From NCBI GenBank assembly GCA_963662705.2, contig OY759767.1:4154001-4218000 (forward strand): a DNA stretch of 64,000 nucleotides, written 5' to 3'. The position numbers were made by a program, and so were the translations under genes. Positions 35,256 through 44,544 of the stretch are shown one piece after another. Position 1 is the first letter of the stretch, and each line of letters starts with the position of its first letter. Under the pieces are notes generated by a model. It did not search any database. It had not been told where the DNA came from and saw only the letters and a list, made by a program, of their open reading frames with translations. This stretch comes from JAPPHA01 sp963662705 (GTDB lineage: Bacteria > Pseudomonadota > Alphaproteobacteria > Rhodobacterales > Rhodobacteraceae).

Positions 35256-36551
35256 CTAATACACTCGCTCTCCATAAACCAGGTCGGGAAGGAACGTGAC
35301 CCACTCGGAGAAGAACACGAGGATGAAGATCATTGCAATATAGGGGATCAGCAACGGCAACACACCCACGGAGATTTGCTCGATCGAAGTCTTGCTAATG
35401 CGTGCGGCAACAAACAGGTTCACCCCGATTGGCGGCGTCAGGAACCCGAGTTCGCAGGTCATGACGGTGAATATGCCGAACAGGATCGGATCCACCCCCA
35501 GGCTTGTGACTAGGGGAAGAAAGACCGCCGTGAAAATGATGATCTGGGGGATGCTCTCCAGCCACATGCCGACCAGGATGTAGAACACGCCGATCAGGAG
35601 CAGCACCAGCCAGGGATACGCCGTCAACTCCTCGAACAGGGCGAGGATTGATTGCGGAATGTCGTAGAGCGTGACCAACTGCCCGAATGCCTTGGTGGAG
35701 CCAAGGATGAACAGCACCGTACCAATCACGATGGCGGTGAACCTGAAGGCTTCGAACACTTTCTTGAGGGTCAAGCCCCCGTAGACAAACAGGCCGACAA
35801 ACAAACCGTAAAACACTGCCACGCCCGCCGCTTCGGACGGAGTGAAAACGCCCGTATAGATTCCTCCGAGTATCAGGACAGGCGCAAATACCGCCCATTT
35901 CCCGTCCCACAATGCCTCGAGAAGCGGCCGCCACCTGAACGTTTCACCGACGCCGCCATAGTCGTTGCGCAAAGCAACGATGAACGTGACCAGCATCAGC
36001 AGCAAGCCGAGGGCAATCCCGGGGAGAATGCCTGCAAGAAACAGGCGTGGAATGGATTCATCGGATACAAGCGCGTAAATGATCAGCAGGTTGCTCGGAG
36101 GGATCATGCTGCCGAGCGCGCCGGCCGCCGCGGCAATCGCGCCGGCGAACCTCGGCTTGTAGCTTTCCTCGATCATGGCCGGAATCGTGATCGACCCGAT
36201 TGCAGCCGTTGTCGCGGGGCCGGACCCCGAAAGCGCCGCGAAAAACATGCAGGCAACCACGGTCACGAGACCCAACCCGCCCTTGTAGGCCCCGACAAGC
36301 CTGTGGGCGATGGCGACAAGTTTTTCCGACATGCCGCCATGTTCCATCAGCTTCCCGGCCAGCACGAACAATGGTATCGTCACTAGGGGAAACGGCTCAA
36401 AGGCTGTCCAGGCCGACTGGGCCATCAAGGTCAGCGGAATGTCGGCGATCAGTATTCCCGCAACCGTCGCGATGCCGGCCGCAAAGGGAATTGGCACCCC
36501 GATGGCCATCGTGAAGACGAAGACGGCCGCCATGACCAGGGGGCCGTTCAC
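35256..36551 (-). CDS. dctM: TRAP transporter large membrane subunit (DctM type)
   Basis: The 431-residue, about 12-helix protein of the DctM/SiaM large-subunit family shows PLVTIPLFVLAGKLMEHGGM, LSGSGPATTAAIGSITIPAM, GSMIPPSNLLIIYAL and LGFLTPPIGVNLFVAARISK. It forms the sodium-coupled translocation pathway of the tripartite transporter. GTG 36551 is chosen because it overlaps the dctQ stop by 4 bases (GTGA); the long in-frame extension upstream is dctQ sequence in another frame. It is followed at once by the dimethylformamidase-like gene. Confidence 0.93.
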   Translation of the reverse strand: MNGPLVMAAVFVFTMAIGVPIPFAAGIATVAGILIADIPLTLMAQSAWTAFEPFPLVTIPLFVLAGKLMEHGGMSEKLVAIAHRLVGAYKGGLGLVTVVACMFFAALSGSGPATTAAIGSITIPAMIEESYKPRFAGAIAAAAGALGSMIPPSNLLIIYALVSDESIPRLFLAGILPGIALGLLLMLVTFIVALRNDYGGVGETFRWRPLLEALWDGKWAVFAPVLILGGIYTGVFTPSEAAGVAVFYGLFVGLFVYGGLTLKKVFEAFRFTAIVIGTVLFILGSTKAFGQLVTLYDIPQSILALFEELTAYPWLVLLLIGVFYILVGMWLESIPQIIIFTAVFLPLVTSLGVDPILFGIFTVMTCELGFLTPPIGVNLFVAARISKTSIEQISVGVLPLLIPYIAMIFILVFFSEWVTFLPDLVYGERVY

Positions 36552-37054
36552 AGCGGCAGTCCTTTCCAGCCGGATTTGCCCCAGCGCCAATAGACCTGCA
36601 GCATCCGGAACGCCATCAGGGCGAAGCCGGCCGGGATGAATATCTGGACCCATCTCTGTTCGATACCGAGGCCAGGGGTAATGTAGGTCACCTCGAACAA
36701 CAGTTGGGTAAACAGGACCGTCTGGTGAACCATGAACCAGACGAAGCCGAACCACGCGGCGTCGGCGAGAACGATGCAGACGATCTGCATTGGCCGCGGC
36801 AGGGCATTGACCAGCATCGTTATTCGTATGTGCGCGCGTTCGCGGACAGCCAATGAAGCGCCGAGGTAGACAGCGAATATCATGCCGAAAACCGCGGTTT
36901 CCTCGGCCCAGGCGCTCGCTGATGTGAACACGAACCGCAGAATGACCTGAACCATCACGCTGCCGGCGACGACGGCCAGACTGATCGTGCAAAGAACGTC
37001 TTCAAAGTACCTGTCGAGTATGGAAAGCAAGACCTTTCCCTTGCCGCGGATCAC
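36548..37054 (-). CDS. dctQ: TRAP transporter small membrane subunit (DctQ type)
   Basis: The 168-residue protein has four predicted membrane helices and the DctQ landmarks SASAWAEETAVFGMIFAVYL and RERAHIRITMLV. It pairs with DctM to form the membrane complex. Its stop overlaps the dctM start. A stem-loop lies in the 119-bp gap between it and dctP. Confidence 0.92.
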   Translation of the reverse strand: MIRGKGKVLLSILDRYFEDVLCTISLAVVAGSVMVQVILRFVFTSASAWAEETAVFGMIFAVYLGASLAVRERAHIRITMLVNALPRPMQIVCIVLADAAWFGFVWFMVHQTVLFTQLLFEVTYITPGLGIEQRWVQIFIPAGFALMAFRMLQVYWRWGKSGWKGLPL

Positions 37055-37105
37055 TCCGGTTCAATGTGCGGGTTCGCCGCCTTGCCGCTGACGTGACAAT
37101 AACAA

Positions 37106-37153
37106 GGCAGGTCGGGCCGTTTCAAACCGAAGTTTGACTCCGCCCAACCTGCC
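37106..37153 (-). promoter_or_regulatory. Stem-loop between dctP and dctQ
   Basis: GGCAGGTCGGGC and GCCCAACCTGCC form a 12-bp stem with one G-T/C-A mismatch position and a 24-base loop. It has no T run, so an mRNA-stabilising or attenuating role that raises binding-protein levels over the membrane subunits is more likely than termination. Confidence 0.5.
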
Positions 37154-37173
37154 CCCTGGGAGAAACTGACGGG

Positions 37174-38187
37174 TTATTCCGCCGCCGCCCGGATGGCAGC
37201 GAGCAGATTCCTGAAGTCGTCGCCCTTTTCCGCTGCATAGCGATCCTGCACCCGCTGGCCCGCGGCGATGAAGTCGGACTTGTCGAAGTCGGTCGTCTGC
37301 ATGCCGCCCTGCCCTTCCGTCGTGAGGAAGGCCCGGATCTCCGAGATCTGCCTTGACATTTCCTCCTTGTGGAAGACGCCCGCATCGAAGGCAGCCTTCA
37401 ATACGGCCTCTGTCTGGGCATCGTCGAGCTTGTCCATGATGCGCGGGCTCGCGAACAGGGGCGACATGTAGGAGAAGTGCTCAAGCTGCGTGAAATATGG
37501 CATGATCTCGTAGAACTTCTGCGACTTGATGAACGAGGTTCCGTTGTCCGCACCGTCGACAGTTCCCGTCTGGAGTGCGGTTGGCGTGTCAGCCCAGGCG
37601 AGCGGGATCGGCGCTGCCCCGAACTCCTTGAACGTATCGATCATGACCTGGTTCTTCGGAACGCGAACCTTCAGACCTTTCATGTCAGCCATGGTCTTGA
37701 TCGGCTGGCGCGAATTGTAGAAGTCGCGGTCCCCGACAAAGCCGTAGGTCAGGAGGTCAACCCTGGTTGCCGCCTTGAGCTGTTCGGCAAATTCCCGCCC
37801 GACGTCGCCCTCCAGAACCTTGTAGGCGTGATCCTTGCTCTGAAAGATGTACGGCAGGACGAACGCGTCCATCAGCGGGAAATGCGGTGACACGTTGTTG
37901 CCGGTAATGATGTACATATCGACCGTGCCCAGCTGCATCGCCTTGAAAGCCTCGTCTTCCGTCAGGAGTTGCGCACAGCAACGCACTTTCACGTCGATAC
38001 TGCCTTCGGAATATTCCTCGGCCAGCTCCTCGAACTTGTCGGCGAGAACGGCGTAACTGCTGGTCTTTGCTGCCGCGTAACCAAGATTGATGGTCAGGTC
38101 GGCCGCACCTGCAGTTCCGCCGCCAAGGATCAGTCCTGCCGCCGCCACAGCCGTGGAGGCGGCCTTACGAGCGAATTTCGCGAACAT
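37174..38187 (-). CDS. dctP: TRAP transporter periplasmic solute-binding protein (DctP family)
   Basis: The 337-residue protein has a signal peptide (to about AGAADL, residue 30) and the DctP fold: DLTINLGYAAAKTSSYAVLA, ADMKGLKVRVPKNQVMIDTF (the conserved Arg that usually pairs with a ligand carboxylate is in this strand), and WADTPTALQTGTVDGADNGT. It delivers ligand to DctQM. Most known ligands are carboxylates; the linked amidase suggests an N-acyl or formamido compound, but that is inference. It is the first gene of the operon, divergent from a LysR regulator. Confidence 0.93.
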   Translation of the reverse strand: MFAKFARKAASTAVAAAGLILGGGTAGAADLTINLGYAAAKTSSYAVLADKFEELAEEYSEGSIDVKVRCCAQLLTEDEAFKAMQLGTVDMYIITGNNVSPHFPLMDAFVLPYIFQSKDHAYKVLEGDVGREFAEQLKAATRVDLLTYGFVGDRDFYNSRQPIKTMADMKGLKVRVPKNQVMIDTFKEFGAAPIPLAWADTPTALQTGTVDGADNGTSFIKSQKFYEIMPYFTQLEHFSYMSPLFASPRIMDKLDDAQTEAVLKAAFDAGVFHKEEMSRQISEIRAFLTTEGQGGMQTTDFDKSDFIAAGQRVQDRYAAEKGDDFRNLLAAIRAAAE

Positions 38188-38283
38188 CCTTTTCCTCCCT
38201 GTTGTGTGTGCGAAGAAAATGTCGCATGTATTTCAATGCAAGTATAATATCAATTTGGGATTCTTTGATGCCGTTGTGATATC
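38188..38283. promoter_or_regulatory. Divergent promoter region dctP / LysR regulator
   Basis: This 96-bp AT-rich gap lies between the TRAP operon and the regulator gene. LysR proteins usually bind and control such gaps; the dyad-like ATATCAATTTGGGATTC segment near 38248 is a candidate site, but no clear T-N11-A palindrome was confirmed. Confidence 0.5.
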
Positions 38284-39168
38284 ATGAATTTCGGCCTGAG
38301 ACATATCCGGTATTTCGCGGCTGTCGCTGAAGAACTGCATTTCCGGCGCGCCGCCGAACGGCTGAACATGGCGCAGCCGGCGTTAAGCCGCTCCATCAAG
38401 CACCTGGAAGCCCAACTCGGCGTTCAACTCCTCGAGCGTTCCAACCGGCATGTCAGGCTGACCCACGCCGGTACGGTGTTTTTCGAGGGCTGCCAGGATG
38501 TGCTTGATACGATGGAGGGCGTGATCGCGCGGACGAACAAGGCGACGACCGGGGAACTCGGCCACCTGGTTGTCGGTTACACGGATTTCGCAATCTGCGG
38601 AGAATTGCCCGCGATACTCAGGGACTTTCACGAGCGGCACCCCGACATCACGATCGAGCCCGTGCATGGCTTTACGGCCGGGCAGCTGGAAAAGCTCAAG
38701 ACCGGAAAACTCGATTTCGGATTCCTGACAGGCCCCATCAACCAGTCGGAATTCGCGAGCGTGACGGTTCAGGACGATCCGTTCGTCGCCGTGCTCTACG
38801 ACAGTCATCCGCTGGCCAGCAGGAACGGCGTTGAGCTGGGCGAGCTCGCGGAAGAACCGTTTGTGCTCGGCAACCCGAGTGGCTGGAAGCATTTCAACGA
38901 TCACCTTTTCAGAATTTGCCATCACGCCGGATTTGCCCCGGAAATCGCGCAGTACGCATTCAACTCGGAAGGAATATTCGGCCTGATCGCATGTGAAATG
39001 GGCATCACCATTCACACGACTTGTGCGGAAAACATCCTGCGAAAGGGTCTCGTCCTCCAGCCCATCAGGGATCTCGACGCAACCTTGCCGACAATCGCTG
39101 CCTGGAGGAATTCGGAGGTCACACCGACGCAAAGGCTGTTCGCGGAATTCCTGGTCGAACGGGGCTGA
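38284..39168 (+). CDS. LysR-family transcriptional regulator
   Basis: The 294-residue protein starts with MNFGLRHIRYFAAVAEELHF and a winged helix (RRAAERLNMAQPALSRSIKH), followed by an effector-binding domain from about residue 90 (LGHLVVGYTDFAICGELPAI). It is divergent from dctP and is the likely regulator of the TRAP/dimethylformamidase operon, responding to the imported compound or a breakdown product. It appears intact. Confidence 0.93.
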   Translation: MNFGLRHIRYFAAVAEELHFRRAAERLNMAQPALSRSIKHLEAQLGVQLLERSNRHVRLTHAGTVFFEGCQDVLDTMEGVIARTNKATTGELGHLVVGYTDFAICGELPAILRDFHERHPDITIEPVHGFTAGQLEKLKTGKLDFGFLTGPINQSEFASVTVQDDPFVAVLYDSHPLASRNGVELGELAEEPFVLGNPSGWKHFNDHLFRICHHAGFAPEIAQYAFNSEGIFGLIACEMGITIHTTCAENILRKGLVLQPIRDLDATLPTIAAWRNSEVTPTQRLFAEFLVERG

Positions 39169-39600
39169 TGGCGTGCGCGGCCAACCGCTGCGCCGGGCTT
39201 CGGCGGAGTGCCTGCCGCAATGCCGCAATCATGAATGGCAGGTTCGCGGATGAGGGCTCATCACGAAACAATCGACCCGTGTGTCTCGAGGGGCTTCCGC
39301 GTTGACCATCGTGTTCCATGGACCTGCAACCCGGAACAGCCAGGCAGTGTCCATCCGGTAGCGGTTTGAAACCCGCCGCAGCATCCGGTTGAGAGGTGCC
39401 CGCGCTTGCCCGCAGTGTCCGAAGGACCGGTCTCCGACCATGGTGGCGCGCGTCGGCTTCCCGGTGTGCCAAGTGTCGTGCGCGTGACGACCAGTCGTGG
39501 CCCCGGGAACCTCGTCAATTTCCCGGACACCCTTGCCGGGATCCGATCTGGCGGTGATGATGCGAAGTCTCAGGAAAGTCCGTACGGAGAACCGGGCCAC
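39169..39600. other. Stretch after the LysR gene, no supported gene
   Basis: Minus-strand frames show a short coherent piece (RMLRRVSNRYRMDTAWLFRV) that could be old transposon sequence, but I cannot place it. Confidence 0.35.
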
Positions 39601-39639
39601 AGAAGAATCGGGGTTGCACGGCCGATGACGACCGCATCA

Positions 39640-40205
39640 ATGCCCGGTGCGTTCTCCGAACACGGCGTCGATATCCCGTGCGGTCTGAGAGGCTTCAAGC
39701 CAGGCATCGAGCTGTTCGGGTGGGATGCTGCGAGGCGCGGCGCCGGGCCGCACCGAAATCAGAAAGACGGCTGATCGTGGTCTGGCAGTCACGGAAGTCG
39801 AAGCGGGCAACGCGCATCGGATCAGGCGTCTTCCGCCCACAGGTTCCCTGACGCATCAGCCCGCAGTCGCGCTCGCAATGGCCTTTCAGGCGGGGAGGAA
39901 GGCTTGCGTTCCTTCGCTCCTCGCGGCCAACATACTATTCGGCAGCCAGTTCTGTCTGTAAACGTAGGTGTATGGGTTGCCCGGCCCGGCGAACGGCATT
40001 TCGCGCGGACCACCTTTTTCTGTCTCAGACCATTGGTGGCAGGCCCTTTAGCCAATCAAACCGGAGGGCAATCGCACCGGACCGCGCCAAAAGGCTCTTG
40101 GGGAAGAAAACCCATCCCGGACTATCCCTTTACCAATGAAAAGGCGCCGGCGGGGAATGCGGAACAAACCAGCTGTTTCAAGCCAGAATATTTCGGGGCC
40201 CTACA
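39640..40205 (-). repeat. Dispersed element, copy 2 (with DUF6431-like remnant)
   Basis: Positions 39790-40203 match the element at 24480-24962. The minus strand again carries the CGLMRQGTCGRKTPDPMRVA zinc-ribbon-like start, here frameshifted, and coding similarity may extend left to about 39640 (IPPEQLDAWLEASQTARDID). It ends GTTTCAAGCCAGAATATTTC, the more diverged version of the shared end motif. Confidence 0.6.
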
Positions 40206-40428
40206 TCTGCTCACCGGCGAATATTCGACTTGTTCATCTCCTGAATGAACCTGATCGTGACGACAGACCAATTCTTCCAGATTCCGTTTCGATAGCCGAT
40301 CCGACTCGGATCAGGTGATCTCGGCATGTGTACACGTATGAAGGCGAAGAACTGCTATCTCGGAAATTTTCCGGCTGGTTCGCTCAACTCACTTTGAATG
40401 CGTTCCGAATTTCCCCTAAACTTCCAGA

Positions 40429-41478
40429 ATGGCACGCAACGGTACATTCGAACAGCAAGCGGAAGTCGTCGCAGCGGGCGGGGCGCCCGCCGCCAGCACA
40501 GAAAAAAACCTCCGACAGTGGGCCACCCGCATGGTCCGGGAACGGGACGAACTGCTGGCCGTGGTCCTGTTCGGATCGCGAGCCCGCGGTACCGCCAGGC
40601 CGGACAGCGACTGGGATCTGGCGTTGATCGCCGAAACCGGGCAGCCGGACGCCCGGCCCTCCGCCGTTCCGGAACTCGGTGAACAGGTCCAGGCGATCTC
40701 GATCCCGCCGGCCGTCCTTCGCAGCAAGCGCAACGCTCCGGGACACATCGCCCGCAACGTGCTGCTCGACGGCCGGCTGCTGGCCGGGTCCCTGCCGGCC
40801 GTCGGAAAGATCAGGAGGAATCCGCCCATGCAACCACAGGAGTTTCAGCGGATGAGCAGTTCGATCCTGCAGACCGTCGAGATGGCCGGCGCGAGCTTCA
40901 ACCGTGCGGCCGAAGCCGCGACGGAAGGCGATCCCGACTCCTGTTACGCGTCTGCGGTTTCTTTTGTCCACTTCACCGCCGACGCCGCAGAGCACCTGGC
41001 CAAGCTGATGCTGGTCCGGCGGGGCCTGCAACCGGCGAGGACTCACGATCTCCACACGCTGGCACAGCAGCTTGAGGATGCTGGTCCGAACCACCGGGAA
41101 GACGAGGCAGCGCGCATCCGCGCCATGAATGGGGAAACCTCGCGGCATCACCAGGCTGCCTATTCGGGCATCACGCCCGATGACGTTCGGCATGCCGCCG
41201 GCCGGCTGCAGGCCTTTACCGGTACGGTTTCGGGGGAATTCCGGGAGGCGGCCCGCGGCACCGCCCTTGAACGTGTGGCCGTGAGGCAACGGACGGTGCT
41301 TTGCCAGGCGGCCACTGCGATCCATGCCGGGCTTTCCGAAGCGGCCGCGGCACCGCCGAAGACCGTCACCGATGTCTTCGAGCCCGCCTCTCCGGCCGTG
41401 GCCGCTACGGTCCGCGAGGTCCATGTCCGCGTTCGCAACGCTTTCGGTGATCTGGCGTCCTCCGGACCGCCATCATAG
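40429..41478 (+). CDS. Single-chain MNT-HEPN protein (nucleotidyltransferase antitoxin fused to HEPN toxin)
   Basis: Residues about 25-125 are a minimal nucleotidyltransferase with VVLFGSRARGTARPDSDWDL (the G-S...D-x-D catalytic motif). From residue 134 (MQPQEFQRMSSSILQTVEMA) a HEPN domain follows, with SFVHFTADAAEHLAKLMLVR and ARTHDLHTLAQQL. In two-gene MNT-HEPN systems the nucleotidyltransferase neutralises the HEPN ribonuclease by adding nucleotides. Here one frame encodes both, plus an Ala-rich tail of about 90 residues. AGGAGG lies upstream of the in-frame ATG 40828, so a separate HEPN protein could also be made. No damage is seen. The upstream start has no obvious ribosome site. Confidence 0.8.
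   Translation: MARNGTFEQQAEVVAAGGAPAASTEKNLRQWATRMVRERDELLAVVLFGSRARGTARPDSDWDLALIAETGQPDARPSAVPELGEQVQAISIPPAVLRSKRNAPGHIARNVLLDGRLLAGSLPAVGKIRRNPPMQPQEFQRMSSSILQTVEMAGASFNRAAEAATEGDPDSCYASAVSFVHFTADAAEHLAKLMLVRRGLQPARTHDLHTLAQQLEDAGPNHREDEAARIRAMNGETSRHHQAAYSGITPDDVRHAAGRLQAFTGTVSGEFREAARGTALERVAVRQRTVLCQAATAIHAGLSEAAAAPPKTVTDVFEPASPAVAATVREVHVRVRNAFGDLASSGPPS
40814..40830 (+). promoter_or_regulatory. Internal ribosome-binding site and ATG before the HEPN domain
   Basis: AGGAGG followed by nine bases and ATG (40828-40830), in frame with the long protein at codon 134, exactly at the domain border. It probably reflects two ancestral genes joined by loss of a stop codon. Confidence 0.65.
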
Positions 41479-41727
41479 GGCTGCCAGCCGGTCCCTGACC
41501 GGTAACGGTATCGACATGCGATCATGATCGCTTCGGCTTGCGATCATCGCAATTTGCCCGGGCCCGCTATCCGCTTTCCGGTTTGCCGGAATTGGCAGAG
41601 CGGAAGACCCGCAAGGCGCCAACCCCCGGACAGGGTAAACCGCGCGGCAGTTGAATTTCCGTGGAGCAACAGGCGAATCCATAGGCGGAAACATCGAACG
41701 CGTCACAGGCGAAAACACCTAGACTTC

Positions 41728-42056
41728 GTAAGCGGGTAAACGGCGACGTGCGATAATTCGGTTGCCCGTGCGTGGGGTGCATGGGGATAAATCCGGTCAT
41801 TGATCAATGATCGGAGGATATTGTCATGTCAGGTTTGAATGGTTCGGTTGGTTCTCGTCCTGCGCCGGTTGTGCGCAGTGAGGCCGAGTGGGCCGCCATC
41901 ATGGCGGATTTCGAGCGATCGGGGCTGTCGCGGCGGGAGTTTTGCGAGTCCCGTGAGCTGTCGTTGAAGACCTTCGGGAACTGGCGGCGCCGTCTCTGCC
42001 TCGGGAGTGCGAAGGGTTCCTTCGTCGAGCTGGCGCCGCCTGCGGTATCCGGCTGA
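41728..42056 (+). mobile_element. IS66-family remnant, left end with tnpA
   Basis: GTAAGCGGGTAAACGGCGAC at 41728 looks like an IS66 terminal repeat and lies about 100 bp before a TnpA-type gene. No tnpB or tnpC is found downstream, so the element is a fragment. Confidence 0.6.
41826..42056 (+). CDS. tnpA: IS66-type accessory protein TnpA
   Basis: The 76-residue protein preceded by GGAGG has the helix-turn-helix typical of IS66 TnpA: EWAAIMADFERSGLSRREFC then ELSLKTFGNWRRRL. Its C-terminus (SFVELAPPAVSG) is close to the usual end. In intact elements it acts with TnpB and TnpC, both absent here. Confidence 0.75.
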   Translation: MSGLNGSVGSRPAPVVRSEAEWAAIMADFERSGLSRREFCESRELSLKTFGNWRRRLCLGSAKGSFVELAPPAVSG

Positions 42057-42498
42057 GACGTCGTGCTCGCTCAGACTTTGCCTCGGAACCGGTAGCGCCC
42101 GACGACACAAGAAATCCGCATCCCGATCGCGGGACCGCGGCAGTTCAGCGGCCACGAGTACGCAACGAGGAATCCCCGTGGAGACGACGGGCGGCGCGTC
42201 ATGGGACATGAATTCGGGATCATGGCTTTCCGATGCGGCTATCGAGGTCACCAAATCGGTAACGACCTACGGGCCTTCGCAGGTCGGAACCCGCATTTGC
42301 CGCCAACTCAAATTGGGATTCGTTTTCCGCCTCACCATCAAGTTTCCTCCGCAGAGGGCCGGAGCAGCAGACTCCGAACAGCCGTTAGCCAGAACGAATT
42401 GGAACAGCCGATGCTCCGGAAAATTGCCTGAAGTGAAAATACCCCTTCTTCGGCGCCAAGCGGCGGTCTTCTCCATGTTCTGTCTCGATTGGCCCTTT
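42057..42498. other. Stretch between the IS66 remnant and the duplicated segment
   Basis: No gene recognised on either strand. Confidence 0.35.
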
Positions 42499-43232
42499 GC
42501 GGCAGCAACCGGCTTCTCAACCGAGATGGCAGACGAGCAACCAATCGAGCTGCTCGGCCGGAGTGTCCAGTTTCCCGCGCGTCCAAGTGAGGGCCGGGCT
42601 TAAGAACGGGGCAAGCGCATGCTCGTACCGGACGCCCGGACCGGGGTGTCGGGCATGCGGTTCATCAACTCCATCCTGTCTCGATCGCTCAAGTTTGCAA
42701 AGCTGTCCGGGTGGCGGTGTGCAACATCTGGCTGTCCGTCGCATCAGTGTTTCCATTCCGGAATGTGTTCGAGCAGGCGCTTGCCAACCTGCTTACAGTA
42801 CCGGTACGCGTTCCTCCCGGATAACCTCGCTTCCCGCTGAATCCCCGTTTTTTCGTGGCGTCGTACCGGACGCTGCAGGTAGGTGTGCCCTGGTCGAACT
42901 GGCCTGACCAAGGGGCGTCCGGAGAAATGGTTCCGCACAAACAAACGGAGTGAAAATCGCGCGAAGGCTGGTCGGGAAACCGGCTAAAGCCATCCTCATC
43001 GCATCACCATGGCCTGTCTCGGCAGAACTTAAACTTCATTGCCGCGTTGGAAACTGATGCCGGTTAGCACACTAATTTTTCCAAACATCATCAAATTGTC
43101 CGAAGTTCACACATAAAATTAACATTAAATTCTCTACAGTTCTGCGGATTTGGAATTGCCGGTTCGACGAATCCGAATGCCCCGGGCCAGCGCCTTGTCG
43201 GGGTTGCAACACATATGGAAAGGAATTGTGAA

Positions 43233-43925
43233 ATGAAGTCGATCACTGCCGTCACTGCCGCTCTTGCCGTCTCGTTCGCAGGATCGGCCGCACACGCTCA
43301 AAGCAACAATTACATCGTATTTTCGGCGATGTATTCGGCTCCCCTGGATTCCAAGTACAGCATCAGTGCAAGTACAGCATCAGTGATAGTGTGACCGGGG
43401 AACTCGGCATGAAAGGTGGAGCGGGTTTCGTTCTCGCCTTTGGGCACAAGTTCAGTAACGGTTTTGCTCTTGTGGCCGAGGTCTCGTCCAAGAGTTCGAA
43501 GGCGAAGTCCATCACGTTGGACCAGAACATGGGTCTTGTGGGCGGCGGGCTAGTCCCCGCTGGCACTTACGATTTAACTCCGCAAGTCAAGATTACAACC
43601 ACGGCGCTTATGGCCAATGGCGTGTTCAGGACAAATGAAGTTGGCTCGGGCCTTCGTCCATACTTCGGAGCCGGTCTCGGAGTATCCAACGTCAAAATCC
43701 ACGACATTACAATTACAGAAGGCTAAGTATCCGTAGTCGTCATTAGTGGAGAGAGGGATAGCGCGGTAGCATACCAGTTCCTCGGAGGCGTCGATGTACC
43801 GCTTACCGAAGCCACGAGCGCGCGAATTGGGTATCGCTATTTCGCAACCGGGTCGGCTGACTTCGGTGAATCTAAATTTAAAACCGTTCGCACAACGTGG
43901 AATTGGGTTTTGTCTTCGAATTCTG
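43233..43925 (+). pseudogene. Outer-membrane beta-barrel protein, copy 1, inactivated
   Basis: The start MKSITAVTAALAVSFAGSAA matches the intact copy at 52098, but a 17-bp tandem duplication at 43353-43385 shifts the frame and brings an early stop. The old frame continues from GELGMKGGAGFVLAFGHKFS to a TAA at 43726, then GVDVPLTEATSARIGYRYFA, and another shift near 43885 destroys the terminal strand. Three lesions make it clearly dead. Confidence 0.88.
43353..43385 (+). repeat. 17-bp tandem duplication in the beta-barrel pseudogene
   Basis: AAGTACAGCATCAGTGC occurs twice in tandem (second copy ending in A). The length is not a multiple of three, so it breaks the frame. The paralogue at 52.2 kb has a single unit. 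Confidence 0.9.
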
Positions 43926-43990
43926 AATGCTTGTAGCTCGCGTTGCGCAGACCGGGGCGTGTTCTCCCGGCTGCGCCTTTCTGTTGCGCT

Positions 43991-44240
43991 ATTCGTAATT
44001 GCATCTTGCAAAGTTCGCTGAAGGCGCGGAATTTTTCCGGATTCGGAGATCATGCTCCGGTGATTCTGGAGATTGGGGCTGCCACAAGGTACAGTTGTTT
44101 GTGCGGCGTACTATCAATGGGAGCGAACCCGATGGTTCCGGGGCAGGCAGTATCCAATGTCCGGAAAAGATTTAAGGCGAAGGTTTCCCCTTGACTTGCC
44201 GAAGAGGTTGGCCCTCCCCCGAAAAGGCATATACACCTCG
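43991..44240 (-). pseudogene. C-terminal fragment of an ISKra4-type transposase (copy 1)
   Basis: This is homologous to the last about 80 codons of the transposase at 52871-54616. It breaks off at about 44240, where unrelated sequence begins. Confidence 0.7.
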
Positions 44241-44390
44241 CCCAGGTTCTTGAGCTGGTCAAGGTCAAGCTCTTTGTTGATACGTGCCAGCGTGACTCAG
44301 CAAGGCCACAACGGAGCCGCCGGACTCTGTCACGCGCGCTAATAATCGAAGCGATCCGCCGACAACTCATGACCTGATCGACACTGTCAA

Positions 44391-44540
44391 GGTTGATGCG
44401 ACATTGCACATACCGTGCAGTTGGCAAGGTGGGCGTTCGATCCCGAGCGAAACGGTTCTTTCGCGTACATTTGCCGAGTTTTCCAAGAGCCGCCTTGCGG
44501 GATGGATGCACGATTCCCTGGTGGAGGATGCCCTTCGGTG
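44391..44540 (+). pseudogene. N-terminal fragment of an IS4/IS1182-like transposase
   Basis: VDATLHIPCSWQGGRSIPSE followed by TVLSRTFAEFSKSRLAGWMH is the usual N-terminal region of this transposase group (the SExTxSRxFxxF pattern). It ends within 50 codons. Confidence 0.5.
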
Positions 44541-44544
44541 TCAT

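Larger units (their letters stand above)
42499..44240 (+). repeat. 1.74-kb segmental duplication, copy 1
   Basis: From ACCGGCTTCTCAACCGAGAT to the middle of a transposase end this segment matches 51378-53130 along its length with scattered substitutions. It contains non-coding DNA of about 730 bp, the beta-barrel gene and the 3' end of an ISKra4-type transposase. Confidence 0.85.
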
